Source: Diphasiastrum complanatum (lineage: Eukaryota > Streptophyta > Lycopodiopsida > Lycopodiales > Lycopodiaceae). Taken from it: DNA of 64,000 nucleotides. Below the pieces are notes generated by a model, which worked only from the letters and a program-made list of their open reading frames with translations, was not told the origin of the DNA and ran no database searches. The position numbers were made by a program, and so were the translations under genes. Shown piece by piece: positions 50,834 through 63,244 of the stretch (the first letter of the stretch is position 1; each line of letters opens with the position of its first letter). The stretch spans positions 54,157,539 to 54,221,538 of the forward strand of contig CM055100.1 in the NCBI GenBank assembly GCA_029204225.1, given 5' to 3'.

Positions 50834-51618
50834 CTAGCCAATAAGTCTGAAATTGCAGCAAGGCCACCATAGCCAAGACAAGGCTTCCTTGATTGAAAGA
50901 CATCTCCAAGCATCAAGAAGAGCTTTCCCCCATTCGAGCACTTTTGTCATTGATTTCTTCCATCCTTGAAGAGCATGATTGACCCAAAAGCTCCCTCTCA
51001 TTGAAAATAGCTGCAACTCCATGAGAAAATCAAGAGTCCTCCTTGACTCAAATGGATCCCAAATATCCAACATCATGTTACCAAGATCTTGACAATTAGG
51101 CACACCAAGATTGGCAAGACTATGCATGCTATAGTAACAAAGAGTTTGCATCATATCTTCATGCTTAATTACCATGCTAATATTAGATCTAATGAGGCTA
51201 AATACTTCATTCTGGAGATAAGTGTCCTTAGAGGATGGAGTTTACAATTTGCCTCAATACATGAAAAAAGACAATTTTTCATACTATGAGTGAACAACTC
51301 ACTCTTGCTCTTGAAAGAATCAAGAGTATACAATTGATGGAATAACCTTTTGCTTTTTAATTGAACTAAAATCAATTTCAAACCATTAAGAACATCAACT
51401 ATGTTCTCAAGAGAGACATCATACTCAACTAGTATGGCTTTACTCCAACTTTGAGATGCAAGAGTCTCAGTACTAAAGCAAATTGATTCATCATATGACA
51501 TAAGAGAAGCAAGCATGAGATGTATACCACTTGAAATGTGCTCCTCTTTCCCTTGAAATGTGAGCCACATAGGCTCATCCATGTCTCTTGAGATTCTTCT
51601 TGGGACTGATGGATGCAA
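50834..51618 (-). other. Two adjacent unrecognised minus-strand ORFs
   Basis: An open frame of 149 codons (51618-51169, MHPSVPRRISRDMDEPMW to LASLDLILAW) overlaps by 7 bp a second, shifted frame of 113 codons (51175-50834, MVIKHEDMMQ to CCNFRLIG). Together they could be one protein of about 260 residues broken by one frameshift: Leu/Ser-rich and mostly helical in appearance, with several Cys and Trp. I do not recognise a family. The neighbourhood is LTR-like, so it may be transposon-derived, or open by chance. Confidence 0.3.
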
Positions 51619-51779
51619 ATTTCATCTATGAAATCGAGCACACAGAATGAGTATCACCGATAGTTATAGTACCCAAGAAGAATGGCAAAATGCGGATTTG
51701 TGTGAATCTGAAGGCACTAAATGCAGTCACCAAAAAGGATCATTTTTCTTTATCACTTACAAAAAGTGTCCTCGACAGG

Positions 51780-53379
51780 GTAGTTGGCGTTGAAGCCTAC
51801 AATTTTCTGGACGACTACACACAGCTGCGAGTAGACCTCACCAAGCTACAGTAAGAGCTGATTTTGGCTCAACAACACGAACAAGCAGGGCACCAGGAGA
51901 TTGCCAAGAAGGAGGAGGGCCTCAACAACTATATCCAAAGCCTCTCCAAAGCGCTGACTGAGGCATCCACGAAGGTGTGGGAGCTTCAATCTGAAGCGTC
52001 CCAACGGCTTGCTCCCATCCAGATGCAACTAAACCTTTTGGAAGAAGAGAATACGCACCTGGGGACGGAGGTCAAAGCCCTACAAGAAGAAAAACTCGTC
52101 TGGTTAGCTCAACCTGCACCGGACTCAAGGCCGCTTTCTCAATTAGAAATGAATCTTCTACGGCATCAGGTGCAGGTTTATAGCCAAACCTTAAACAACT
52201 ACCAGGCAGAGTTCAACAAATATCGGACAAGCGCAATGCACGAGCTCGCCCAGGCCAAGCAAACCCTCAAGGCCTGCCAGAAATTCATGGAAACAAAGGC
52301 CCAGCCCACCCCCGTGGTAATTCCACCGCCACCTACTTTTGACACTGCACAGGACAATACAAGCCAAGACTAGAGCCAGCAGGCAGCAGGGGGATGTCAA
52401 CAAGATCAAGGGTCCGAAGGCCAGGACCAAGGGCAGACGGATACGGCTTCTAAGACGCGAGACCAAGGCCAAGGCGCAACTACCAGCCAAAGCCAAGCCA
52501 CATCATGCAGAGGTTCACGCACGATATCTGCCAGTTGGGCCTTCCGAAGACCAAAGTCCGTGGAGGAGAAAATCAACGAATTTCTATCAAAGTATCTCCA
52601 CGAGTCATTAAGAGGCGGCTAGCAGATATCGTTTTGTGCTCAGACAATCAAGAGCAACGAACTGCATGTATTACCCGCCCTCCAACCACAACCAGAGTGG
52701 CGTCAGTAGTTGTTCGAAAGAGACCCTGCATCATTAGGACCTATGTGACAAGTCCACAACAATTATGGGTGAACGCGCACTTCCTGCCATGTCCATGAAG
52801 ATCCAAATGGGCGGAATGCGGCACCCCTTTGGACAAGATCACACTGCAGAATTTTAATTGGCCAATAATACCATCAGAATATGGGTGGACTATGGATGTA
52901 GACGCTAGAAGGGCTTTCACTGCATTCGCCAACCAATATATCAATTGCCCTTATCCAACAGTCCGCGCAGCAGCCACTTACGCCCGGAACTTGGAACATC
53001 TAATGGGGATCGAAACTAAATGGGACAATTTTTTCCCATCCATATTCTTTGATGTTAATAAGGTGTTACCTTCAGACAAAATCAAAGATCAGCTGCCAAT
53101 AGCTCGTGTCTATTACCGAGCTGCGCTTTAGGGTGATCCATGGACACGCCGATTCCAAACATGGGTCGACCAAGATTGGCTGCGGGGGGCCCACAAGTCT
53201 CTTCACATGCCAAAGGACTTGAAGAAATTGGACCGCCTCAACTTTATGGAGGACGTCACCACCTACCTTATCCAGCAAAGGCGGGCGAAGAAAACGCTCT
53301 ACTGAACCGGCAGAGTGCCGAGGGACCGGCACTACTTTAGGCCGTGGGTCCTGTTGGGGGTATTCCCAACAAAGTGTAA
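51780..53379 (+). pseudogene. Unrecognised coiled-coil coding block, interrupted by stops
   Basis: A long plus-strand reading runs through about 51786-52620. It contains GVEAYNFLDDYTQLRVDL, a coiled coil (NNYIQSLSKALTEASTKVW; LNLLEEENTHLGTEVKALQE), a Pro segment, a Gln/Asp/Thr-rich linker, and EEKINEFLSKYLHESLRGG. After a frame change it continues as DKITLQNFNWPIIPSEYGW and RRAFTAFANQYINCPYPTV, then WTRRFQTWVDQDWLRGAH and FMEDVTTYLIQQRR, to TAA near 53379. In-frame stops (TAA near 51852; TAG at 52371; TAG or TGA near 52618, 52708, 52743, 53129, 53302) are each one C-to-T change from a Gln or Arg codon. No zinc knuckle, protease or polymerase motif is seen. It may be a Gag-like protein of a non-autonomous retroelement; I cannot name it. 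Confidence 0.5.
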
Positions 53380-54000
53380 ATAAATAAAATCATCCAATAG
53401 AATGTGTTGCGAGGGCATGGAATCCTGCGCGCGTAAACCCATGGCCCAATGAGCACGCAAGTAAAGTTGTAATTAAAATAAACTTGACTTGGGCTTTGGA
53501 ATTAAAATAAAACTAGAGGCCCAAAGTCATTTTTAAACTTAGAGATTACTTTTTAGAGTTGGGTCCAAATTGGGACTCACATGATCTTGTGATTACCAAT
53601 GTACTTTTTGTGGACCCTTGGATCAAGATGGGTCCAAGTTGAATGGACAGGATCATTGTGAATATTAGCCAATAGGATTGAGGGGCAAGGGCCTTTCCCA
53701 TTTTATAAAATGGCACCATTTGTACACTATTTTCATGCTTAATGAGAAGGAGGAAACTCTACTAATTTTGGAAGAGAAGCATCCTCATTTGCAATTCAAT
53801 GCTTGCTATTGCTCTTGTTGTTTTCAACTGCTTTCAAGTTCATGCTTTTTGGTTTCAATAGTTTATGTTTCTCCATTAGCAAGTATAATGTGCATTTGAG
53901 CTAACCTCCACCCTCTCTTTATCTCTCTCTTCTATCTTCTTTTCCCTCCATCTTTTCTAATCATCCCCTTCCTTTCACCTACAATCATGATGAATGTTAG
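53352..54000 (+). repeat. LTR-like sequence after the unrecognised coding block
   Basis: Begins TGTTGGGGGTATTCCCAACA, an imperfect terminal palindrome typical of LTR starts. It contains TATAAAA at 53704-53710 about 350 bp in, where an LTR promoter would lie. No second copy is seen in the window, and the end point is unknown. Confidence 0.4.
53704..53710 (+). promoter_or_regulatory. Candidate TATA box of the LTR-like segment
   Basis: TATAAAA followed by TGGCACCATTTGTACACT. Position and form fit an LTR U3 promoter. No direct evidence of use. Confidence 0.3.
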
Positions 54001-54007
54001 TGTAGAG

Positions 54008-54097
54008 GAGTAGAGTTAAGGGAGAATAGTGTTAGTGGTGAGTAGAGTTAAGGGAGAGTAGTGTTAGTGGTGAGTAGAGCTAAGGGAGAAAGTAGGA
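54008..54097 (+). repeat. 32-bp tandem repeat, 2.8 copies
   Basis: The unit GAGTAGAGTTAAGGGAGA plus ATAGTGTTAGTGGT starts at 54008, 54040 and 54072, with single-base differences. Confidence 0.9.
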
Positions 54098-54219
54098 AAC
54101 TAACTAAAAATAGCATCTATGCAAACTTAGGTACCTATCCAGTGATCTAACCCTTGTTGATAGGCGGGAGGGCTATACTACGCAAGATCTTCGACCCTAT
54201 ACTCTTTTGAATTCAACTC

Positions 54220-55034
54220 TGATTGTTCCTTCACCTTTGATTGAATGTGATGAGTTGTCTCCAAGTTGCACAACTCGAGAGTGGGTGAATGACTTATAGT
54301 CTTTGAGCTAGTCGCGATGGTGAGTCATGTGTTGAGTTGCATACCAGAAATCGAAATCCTATTGTTCTCCAACTTTGGTCATGAAAGCTGCTTCATTTTC
54401 TTCTTGTTGCTGATTTGAGTGACTGTTGTAGCACTATGTGCTTGTTGTTGGAACTGTTTCTTCATTTCGTTGTTGTATTTCAAAGTTTGGCAGTCCTTGA
54501 TGTCATGGCCAGTCCTCTTACAGTATCTGCCGAAAAGTTTCTACACTAGTTGAAATGATAAAGAGCTTGAATTTGATCCTGAACCAAAATTTGGTCCAGA
54601 CTGCATGTTGCTCTTCTCATCATTGACTTTGTAGATCTCTTGGATCTAAACTTCTGATTTTTCGAATATAGAGCTTAAGGATCCAATCCTGAGTCTGAGG
54701 AGGATGCTAATCTTCTGATCGCCTCTTGTAGAAGTAGCGATATTACTCTTAATAGAGTGAGGTGCTCCTGGGTAGAAATTGCCATTACCCAATTTTCGTA
54801 GGCTTCAAGTATACCGAATAATAGAGTCATGAGTGCATCAGAATCTTCTATGACTGAGTCAGTTGCAGTCATCTGCTCCATAACATTTTTGAAGGTGTTG
54901 AGATGACTCGAAACACTATCTGCATCAGACATTCTGAGGGTGAAGAATTTCTTCCTCAAATGAAGCTTGAAAGTAACGTCTCTGATGTCGTAGAGAGTTG
55001 CTAGGATGTTCCATGCTAAATATCTATCAATCAA
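54220..55034 (-). pseudogene. Copia gag and protease fragment, minus strand
   Basis: Minus-strand Gag (55034-54675; LATLYDIRDVTFKLHLRKKF, LLFGILEAYENWVMAIST) is followed by a zinc knuckle (GRYCKRTGHDIKDC near 54490-54530, first Cys changed to Gly). A protease remnant with CAACTCAACACATGACTCAC near 54320-54340 aligns with the plus-strand element at 22639. Same lineage as the elements at 1007 and 56900. Confidence 0.85.
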
Positions 55035-55689
55035 TCAACTAATTAAATATTAGATCAACTAATTGAATATTAGATCAACTAATTGAGTCTATGATCGATC
55101 CATGTCGATCTATATTGTGTATTAAAAGACCGAGTATTAATCACTAATTATTTTGATTTCAATATTAATCACTCAATAACTTTTCAATAATCAAATGATA
55201 GATCAATTAAGTAGCTAATTGGTTGTTTGATTTTGATTGTCTCAACAATCAATCAATCAAGTAATTGACTGATTATTTGATTTTGATCGTTTCATCGTGA
55301 AAGAAAGACTAAGTGAGATCATCACTCATCTTGTTGGACAAGAGCTCAAAGTTAAAGCTTCGAACATTGACTACTATTTAGGTCTTTAGATTAGTTGAGA
55401 ACTATTTATGTGCGTCAAAATCAAATAGATAGACAAGAAGTTTGGATTGGCAGATAGTGATTGATTCAGTTATCTGTTCTTCAATTCAATTATTCACTCG
55501 ATAAAAATTTCCATTATCAAATGAGTGGTTGATTTTGATCATTTCTATCGAGTGATCACTCGATCATACAAATAATTATCTTATCAATTCCAATTGAGAG
55601 TGTAGTTATGTTCTTTCGAGAAAAGGTCAATCGTGGTGGCTTGATTTGCAACTTAAACCCATCAGATGGAAAGAATCCATGGAAGTATT

Positions 55690-56250
55690 CAGAAAATCAT
55701 TTGCGGTTGCAGATGCTAATATATTGGTGGATAGTGGTTCAACTCACAATTTCATTAACTCTTGTCTTGTGTAGAAACTTGGCCTGGAAACTAAAGCCAG
55801 TGATCATAAATATAAGGTATATCTAGCTTCAGGTGTGGAGTTGGAGACTTGGGATGTCAGAATTCCAAAGCTTCCAGTTTGGATTCAAGACTATAGTGAA
55901 TGGTTATTTAATAAATCTTCTGATATTGATTCTTTAGAAGCATGTGCTCTCATTTCAGGAGGGTAATGAAGTACACCTTTGTTTGGAGACATCTTCCATC
56001 TGGGATGATTTCATTTGCTAATGTAATGTATGAAGCTTATTCTTTGTTCGCCAAACCCATTTTAGATTTTTCTGAAAAGTAGTTGTGAATTGTCTAAAAT
56101 TTTTAATCTAGTGGACTTAGATTAGGAAAAAATAGAAAATAATAAGATCTTAGATGAATTCAAATATGTTTTTCCAGTTGAGTTACCTCATGAAATACCA
56201 GTGTCAAGGTCGGTAGACCACAAAATTGAGTTAATTCTAGGTAGTCACCC
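55690..56250 (+). pseudogene. Gypsy protease to RT-entry fragment
   Basis: The frame gives ANILVDSGSTHNFINSCLV (gypsy protease, about 55713-55765), then LGLETKASDHKYKVYLASG and IPKLPVWIQDYSEWLF. After frame changes it reads FKYVFPVELPHEIPVSRSVD and HKIELILGSHP near 56160-56250, the segment before gypsy reverse transcriptase. It is cut exactly where the copia LTR at 56252 begins. Confidence 0.8.
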
Positions 56251-56251
56251 T

Positions 56252-56756
56252 TGTTAGATTTCTTATGCTCAGTCTTAAACAAATTGTTCAAGTAATGAGC
56301 ATCTTGAAAACCGAATAGACGGACGTCACCAACTTATCATCAACCCTAAAAACAGCTGGACAACCAAATATCCTAAATGCGGCTACCAAACTTGTACATA
56401 TACAAAAACTGGAGTAAATAATATTTAAGGCTTATAAGATATTTGTCTCTAGACACTTGTAAACATATATATACTAGCTGAATCAAGCTATGTATGACTT
56501 CCTTTTCAATCAGAGTTATCTGTAGCCAGCATTATCACGCTCAACAAACTGAAGTTATTACTTCAAGCCATTGTACTCACTGTTGATATTAATCAGAGTG
56601 CAATTTTTGTCTCACTACTGTAGTGTTCATTTGCGCAATTTGTATGAATCATTCTTCTTGGATATTTCTGCTGCTAACTGTTGCATTTCCGTTCCTACAC
56701 GTCTATGCTCAAGCTTCGAGCTTCCACTGCCACTATCATCTCCATGTTTTATGACA
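56252..56756 (+). repeat. Copia 5' LTR
   Basis: 505 bp from TGTTAGATTTCTTATGCTCAG to TTTTATGACA. It is followed by TAGTATCAGAGC (56757-56768), the tRNA-Met primer site with one mismatch. Shares blocks with the 3' LTR at 25612. Confidence 0.8.
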
Positions 56757-56899
56757 TAGTATCAGAGCAGACATTTCAGTAATCTATATTTCTACTACAG
56801 ATTATCAGTCTTGTTTATATCAAGACGTCTTTATAGCAAATGCACAGCCAATAGTATATCGACAATTGTTGTTTCTACCACCGATCTCGTTCATCCATA

Positions 56900-57140
56900 A
56901 TGGATCCATCATCTAGTTCATCTCTCATTGACAAACTTGATGGAGATAACTACCATCTCTGGAAATTCAAGATGAAGGTTATACTTCTAGCCAAAGAACC
57001 GTGGGACATCGTTGATGGCACAGAGCTCAAACCAGAAGGTAATACAACCATCATCACCAAGTCGAGACTGAGATATGGCAAAGCATTTGCCATAATCACC
57101 CTCAACATCAAGGATACTCAGATTAGCCACATACGTGTTG
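56900..57140 (+). pseudogene. Copia gag N-terminus, truncated
   Basis: ATG 56900 begins MDPSSSSSLIDKLDGDNYHL, then KFKMKVILLAKEPWDIVDG and IITLNIKDTQISHI, near-parallel to the element at 1007. Copia similarity stops near 57140, and the open frame running on to 57409 is unrelated. Confidence 0.85.
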
Positions 57141-59149
57141 CTCAGACTACAAATTCAATCTACTATCATGACAAGGCCAATTGTTATTTTGCAACATACT
57201 TTGGGATTTCGGCCTATGTGCCTATGTGTATCAGTATCAAACTGGCCTCGTTATCTTATGCAAAATTGGCACGATCTACTCTGTCCTCTAATCCTGTAAG
57301 CGATTTTGGTGACTTTGGCATTAGATCTGATGGATGGATCAGGTGGTTCTATCATAACTTCTTAAAGATTCCTTTTGCATTAAAGTCATTGTTAACATTT
57401 TCAAAGTGAACTTGAAGAATATTCTTATTACCATAGACATGTTGCAGGTTCTGATCTCACACAAGACCTCCAAGAATTTATGTCCAGTTTATAGGTTGAG
57501 GTTTAATCCACTCTTGACACACTAAACACCCTAATACACATGATTTCTTCCTTAGTAGGATTGGTTCAAGATAGTCCTTTCTCCTAGGCCAACTGGGTTT
57601 TATGTGACATATCTCCTTCGTAAAGCTCGATAATTCTTCTTTGTAATTCAACTTTCAAACGTAATAGATTTCAGGTCCATAACGTACGTGATTCACTCAC
57701 TTGAAGAGTTTTCTTCAAGACTCTATAGGTCTTCCTCAACTTAAGTTTTAACTACCTCTATGCAATCTAATTTCATTTGCATAGTCCATTTGGTATAGGT
57801 CGCGATCGATTGGTCTTGTATCCCTATGGTGGCCTTGACTTTATATTGATACTCTCGACTAAAGGCTGCTTCAAAGGTCCATGATTGTGTACTTAAAGCC
57901 AATATCACTTGGGCTTCATTAGGGGGTAGTGTCATAAAGCCATGGTCAGATGTACTCTCCTACTAAGAGATGAGTCATGTGCTCCCTTATGTCAAAATTC
58001 CGTGGTTTGGGCCCAACTTAATGCCTTTCGACCCTAATGTCAAGGGTAGGTCCATAATAGTGCCTGAGTTTTTGATCAACGAGTCACAAGCGTAGTTGTA
58101 TAAATGATTCGTAAGTGGTTTTCAGCACTTAAGATTTTGATTCGCTTAGTATTGCATTGATAAGGTCAAATTCTCGATTGCTTTTTTCATCGTGCTCAAG
58201 GGACCGACGCAGCTTGGGTGTTAGGCGTCCGGGTGCTCGCCTTCCAAAGTCTGTATGTTTCAACGGGTGACCTTGGCGGGGTGCTCTAGGCGCGGAATTT
58301 TCATTGTATGTTGGTTCTTTCCTAGCTCGAGAGGTCTGTTTCATCCTCATTAGGTATTAAAACTGCCTCTGTATTAAAAGGGTCGGCTAGTTCTTCATTT
58401 TTCATAACAACATGAGACGACATTCCTGAAAATAGAGATTCATTACACAAATGAACAACTTCAACAAATTCAACTCAGTTTACGTAACAGCTTATCAACA
58501 AGTACTTGAAATTTTTGTATCAAACTCTCGTGCATTTACACTCGAAGTATCATTCCCCATACAAACACACACGTCAAAACATCTATCTTGCAGATTAGAA
58601 GCACTGAACCAACAACATTAATGATGTAGAAACCCTTTCTAATTCAATAACGTAGAGAGATTATCAAACATCACAGCATCATAGTAGCCTATTTTCAATG
58701 CCTCAAATGGTAAAAGCCGAAAATACCAACATGCCATACATTGACTCATTCCGACGGACAATTATTGATCATATTCATTGAGTACTCGAACCTGCAAAGG
58801 TAGTAAAAACCATCAATGATTCGCTTTAGGCAGACCCATTTCTCACATTGTACACACACTCAGTCTCATACAACGATTATCAACTGTGACAACTTCCCAT
58901 AAGTAAAACGTAATGGATTCTTTGTGCTGATTACGCCCAGTTTTTGGGCTTTCTAAAAAGCATAAAATGTCAATGATTTTTTTTTTAAAAATTATAAATT
59001 TTGAAGCACATTCCAAACGCGCGTCAGACTGCGCATCAGACTGTGCACGTCAGACTACCACATGGCAGTTTCTCATTGGTCCAAAAAAACCACAGTGCTG
59101 ATTATGCTTTGTAAATGGCATGTGAAAAAGTCAAAGACTCCATTACGCA
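57141..59149. other. No gene recognised
   Basis: Only short open frames with no assignable motifs. A GC-rich patch lies at 58200-58310. Confidence 0.4.
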
Positions 59150-59276
59150 ATGGAAGGAGCCGGGCACAGGCCATTCTGCCCGGTAAGGATTTCCAAAAAA
59201 ATTTGGGCGAGGCCCGCGCCCAAATTTTTTTGGAAATCCTTACCGGGCAGAATGGCCTGTGCCCGGCTCGTTCCAT
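59150..59276. repeat. Near-perfect hairpin, 60-bp arms and 7-base loop
   Basis: 59150-59209 and 59217-59276 are reverse complements with one mismatch (59156 against 59270). The arms hold AAAAAAATTTGGGCG and GAGCCGGGCACAGGCCATTC. The transcript of either strand would fold into a long nearly perfect stem. No convincing target-site duplication flanks it. Confidence 0.92.
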
Positions 59277-62200
59277 AATAAGTACCTACCACATATAGCC
59301 ACAATGCAACCACATTATCACATATGAAATCTAGCTCACAGTTAGCCATTCTACCACAAGATCATGAGAGTTGCTGATCATGAGAGTTGCTTAGAGTATC
59401 AAAAGTGATAGTACCTTAGTATTCCAAAGAAATCGGTCAATTCTTCCACAAGATGCTCTGCCTGTCACTTTCCACAGGTTCACTGGTTTCGAATCGTCGC
59501 TACTTGTTTGATTTCCGATGATTCAGAGTATATGTTGGCTCTGGTTTGTTGATGGTTGTTGCATGGCCAGTCGTGCTTCTCCTCCGACTCGCTTCTTGTT
59601 AGCTCACTGGCGGATCTACTGCTGATCAACTTCCTCTGCGGGCTGCTTTTCGGACTAGCTGCGCCTCTGATCACCGTCGCTACTCATCATTCTACAACAC
59701 ATGCAGGAAAAATTACTTCTACTCAACGGATTGGTAGCTCGTACTATCTCTTAAGAAGCACTATATTATCAGGATTATTGCTCTTGCAAAACTCGTTTGT
59801 GCTTTTGTTTCTGATTTCAGGTAATGCTAACATGTCGCTGCTCTCTACAATGCCAACGGCTGCATAATGTAGGTGTGTATATCTCTTCCCCCCGGACTAA
59901 TGCCTTTACGCTGGCCATGCAATGGTTGCTGAAGGATTCATGACGGGTTCAGATAGGTAGGTCTCACAATCTCTCCAAGCAGCGCGGCACTCAGATCATA
60001 TGTATCTCTCATGGGATCACGTTGAAAAGGATAACTATGGTTCATGGTCCCAAAACTCTCCCTCTTAGTGGGCAACGACCAATCTAGACCTCGCACTCGT
60101 TCACCCTCAACTTTCCATACCTTGTTTACTCTGAATCAGCCGATGATCTATCCTTTAGACTTCGCATCCTTCAATGAACTCCATAGCTCGTTTTGCTCCA
60201 CGGATTATCAGGTGGACATTCTGATTACATGTCAGCTCATAGGCTGGTTGCGGCTACACCAGCAGTGACTGGCAGATCCAACCTCCTTCAAAAAGTATCA
60301 TGGAACTCACGGATCAACAGATCACCCTTATCAGTCCTCACGATAGTGGGGATGATGATCAAGCTCCTTTTACAGCATTGGCAGTATAGTAGTATAACAA
60401 AGGCCTCCTCACTCCTGCACACACTTTCTACTCACAAAAGCATCATCCTCATATTCTCACATATTTCAGCAATACATGTTAACATAATGACTCACAAAAC
60501 TCTCTTTTTCTATCTGAAAAACTCCTGAACAACAGCGTAACAGTGTGGTTGGACTCTCTCCCCAGTAGCATATCAAGATGGTAACTCACACTCTCCTTCA
60601 ATCATCATTACTAGGTGGAACAACTCAGCCTCAACATTAGCAGCACAAATGGTGCCATCCTTCTCCTTCAGCACATTAGTATAACACAGCATCATAACAC
60701 AACAACAAAGTAGAGTAGCATAACAGAGAACTAATCCACTACACTCATTTTCTAACTCTGGTCTCTGACATGCAACATAACAGAGAACTAATCCACTACA
60801 CTCATTTTCTTACTCTAAGGCTCTCACAAGAGCATAACTCACTCTCTTGTCTCAAGGTAATCACACACTCTCTCTTTTTCTCAAGGTTGGCTCTCAACTC
60901 AACGTTTTGATACTCTTTCATAGAGGGTGGTAGGAAGCCACCCTTCCAATAGCCATTTTGTCATTTGGGATTCCATTCTCTCTTTTCACATGTGAAAAAT
61001 ATAACTAGACCCATCACATCAGCCATCCTTTCTCCCTTGTATTTTCCATTGACCTATGACACTTGTGTCCAAAGCATATTTTTTTATATTTTGAGTATGA
61101 TTACCAAGGTGACTTAGGCATGATGTAGACATCCAACCCCCCTTTTAACACTTGACAATGGGATGATGTCACTCAAAGATTTTTGTGAACATAAAATTCA
61201 CCCGACTCCGATTAGCTCATTAGGTCCCAACCTTAATGAAATGACTTTTACAAGGGCCATAAAAACTTTTGGGTTTTTTTTTTTTCAAGTTGGTTAGCCA
61301 TGTTGGCCTCATCTGGTATTTAATTTTGCCGTTCTCATTTGCCTTGCTGCATTTTTCCTGTGACTGCATTTTTAATGCTATAATTTGCCATGTACCCACA
61401 TGTTGAAAACCATTGTGCCCGTGTATTGATGTATGTCATTTGTCGATTTTTCTATCGGTAATTCAACTGATCCGTTTTTTATTCTTTAAGTTGTTGATAT
61501 TGTTTCAAGTGACAAACTAGAGCAATCTTGGGAAGAACTGACCATTCCTGAAAAGCATAGAGATTTTTGTATTAGTAAAAAACGTTGATAAGTACATCAA
61601 AATTTTGTTCGGCATTGCCGGTATTTTTACATCCGGGCCAATTTTAAGGCCGTAAAAGTTTTAATTAGCCACATTTAGGCTGGCTAGGACCAATTTCTAC
61701 ATGGACTGACATTTTTCTTCGGTCTTACAAAACCTAATATATATCACATATTTTCGACGATTCTTGAGACCGTAAAAAAAGATCTATCATCTATTAATAA
61801 TTAACATGTCTAGCCACTTTAAGGACGAGCAAGAACTCCCTTTCGGTCTAATATTTTGCGTCCAAATTTGTAGAATTTGCGGTCATACTGAGGTTCATCA
61901 ACTCATTTTGTTACTGATTTCCTTCAAAGTAACCCGATTTTTGTTGTCAAAAATTCGGCTAACAATGAATTCGGCACTTAGAGATTTGAGATGTCTGAAT
62001 TATTAGCAATTAACTTGAGTAGTTGGTTTACTCCTAAATAAAGTTAATTGGTTAAGTGAACAATGTGAAGAAAATTGACCAAGGATTGTTTGTTTTATTA
62101 TATATCGCTTATAAGACACATATTTTGTAAGTCACTAGAACTCATTAATATAAGTTATGTGCATAGAATATAAGAAATTCTTGGTATGAGTATTCTCAAA

Positions 62201-63240
62201 TGGAAAATAGACTGTAAGTTATTTATTGTATCCCAGTAAGCTCGTATTGGATGACAGAGTTTAACGAGTATCAACACTTACCACTGAATTCAGTTGGAAT
62301 TCAGCAAAAGTTTGTAATCTCTAGTTTTTGTTCTAGATGATTGTATAAAGTTTTAGTTGAAGATGGGTGTTAAAATGGTTCTGGTATGTTTTATGTCTTT
62401 AATTACCTTATTAATCACATAGTTGGATAACTTCTTAAATTCCAATAATTTTTCTTGAAGAAAGTTTTTTTAAAATGATTCTTATATTTTCTGAGTGGTA
62501 TGTTGAACATATACTCCAGTATCTTTTAATGATTAAGTGTGGTTTTGGAATCTTGGGAATTATGATTGAAAAATTATAAGATTCTAAATATTTATGATTG
62601 ACAGATCATGAATAGATACTTAATTGTTATCATAAGATTATAAGAAAATGCGATGATTCTTATGTATATGAGTAATTTTCCATCTGTTAAATGAGTCAAG
62701 AATTTAGACCAGTTTTGTTGAAAATCTAAGTTTCTTTACTCTAGTGTCTACTTAATAACGTATGTATCTCACATGCATTCTCTTAAAATAAATTGTTTTT
62801 ACTTGTGGAGAGATTGCTTAAATTAGTGGATAGTATTCTGCTACAGATTGTAGGCTATAAGTGCTTGTATATGGGTTTCCACCTGGATCTCTGGTTATTT
62901 GGGAGACAGCTAAGGGAGATAGCTAGCATGAGATGCTAGAAATAGGAGCATTAAACTCAAGAGAGTATTTGTGGTACTCAAGGTTGTGTTAAAATCATTT
63001 TTTTATCTTAATGGATCTCTTAGAGATTCTGGCAGGATGGACTATTATACCTTAGTTTTTTGGATATTCTAAGTGTATTTGTACCAAGAAGCATTTATAA
63101 TAGGTCTACAAGAAATTTTGGATGATTGTTTATTTTTTTATTTCCATAATAGGTGATAAATCACCCATAAGTCTATGTAAATTGAGTTTACATGAAGGTG
63201 ATATCATTGATATGGAGAGAATCAAATCCAATTGAAATAA
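59277..63240. other. No gene recognised; AT-rich intergenic DNA
   Basis: Open frames up to about 110 codons show no recognisable motifs. From about 61300 onward the DNA is markedly AT-rich. Confidence 0.4.
60717..60815 (+). repeat. Tandem duplication of about 56 bp
   Basis: AACAGAGAACTAATCCACTA followed by CACTCATTTTCT occurs at about 60721 and again at about 60777. Confidence 0.85.
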
Positions 63241-63244
63241 TTTT

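Noticed and set aside
59062-59349. Overlapping frames across the hairpin on both strands
   Set aside because: They mirror each other because of the inverted repeat and have no other coding support.
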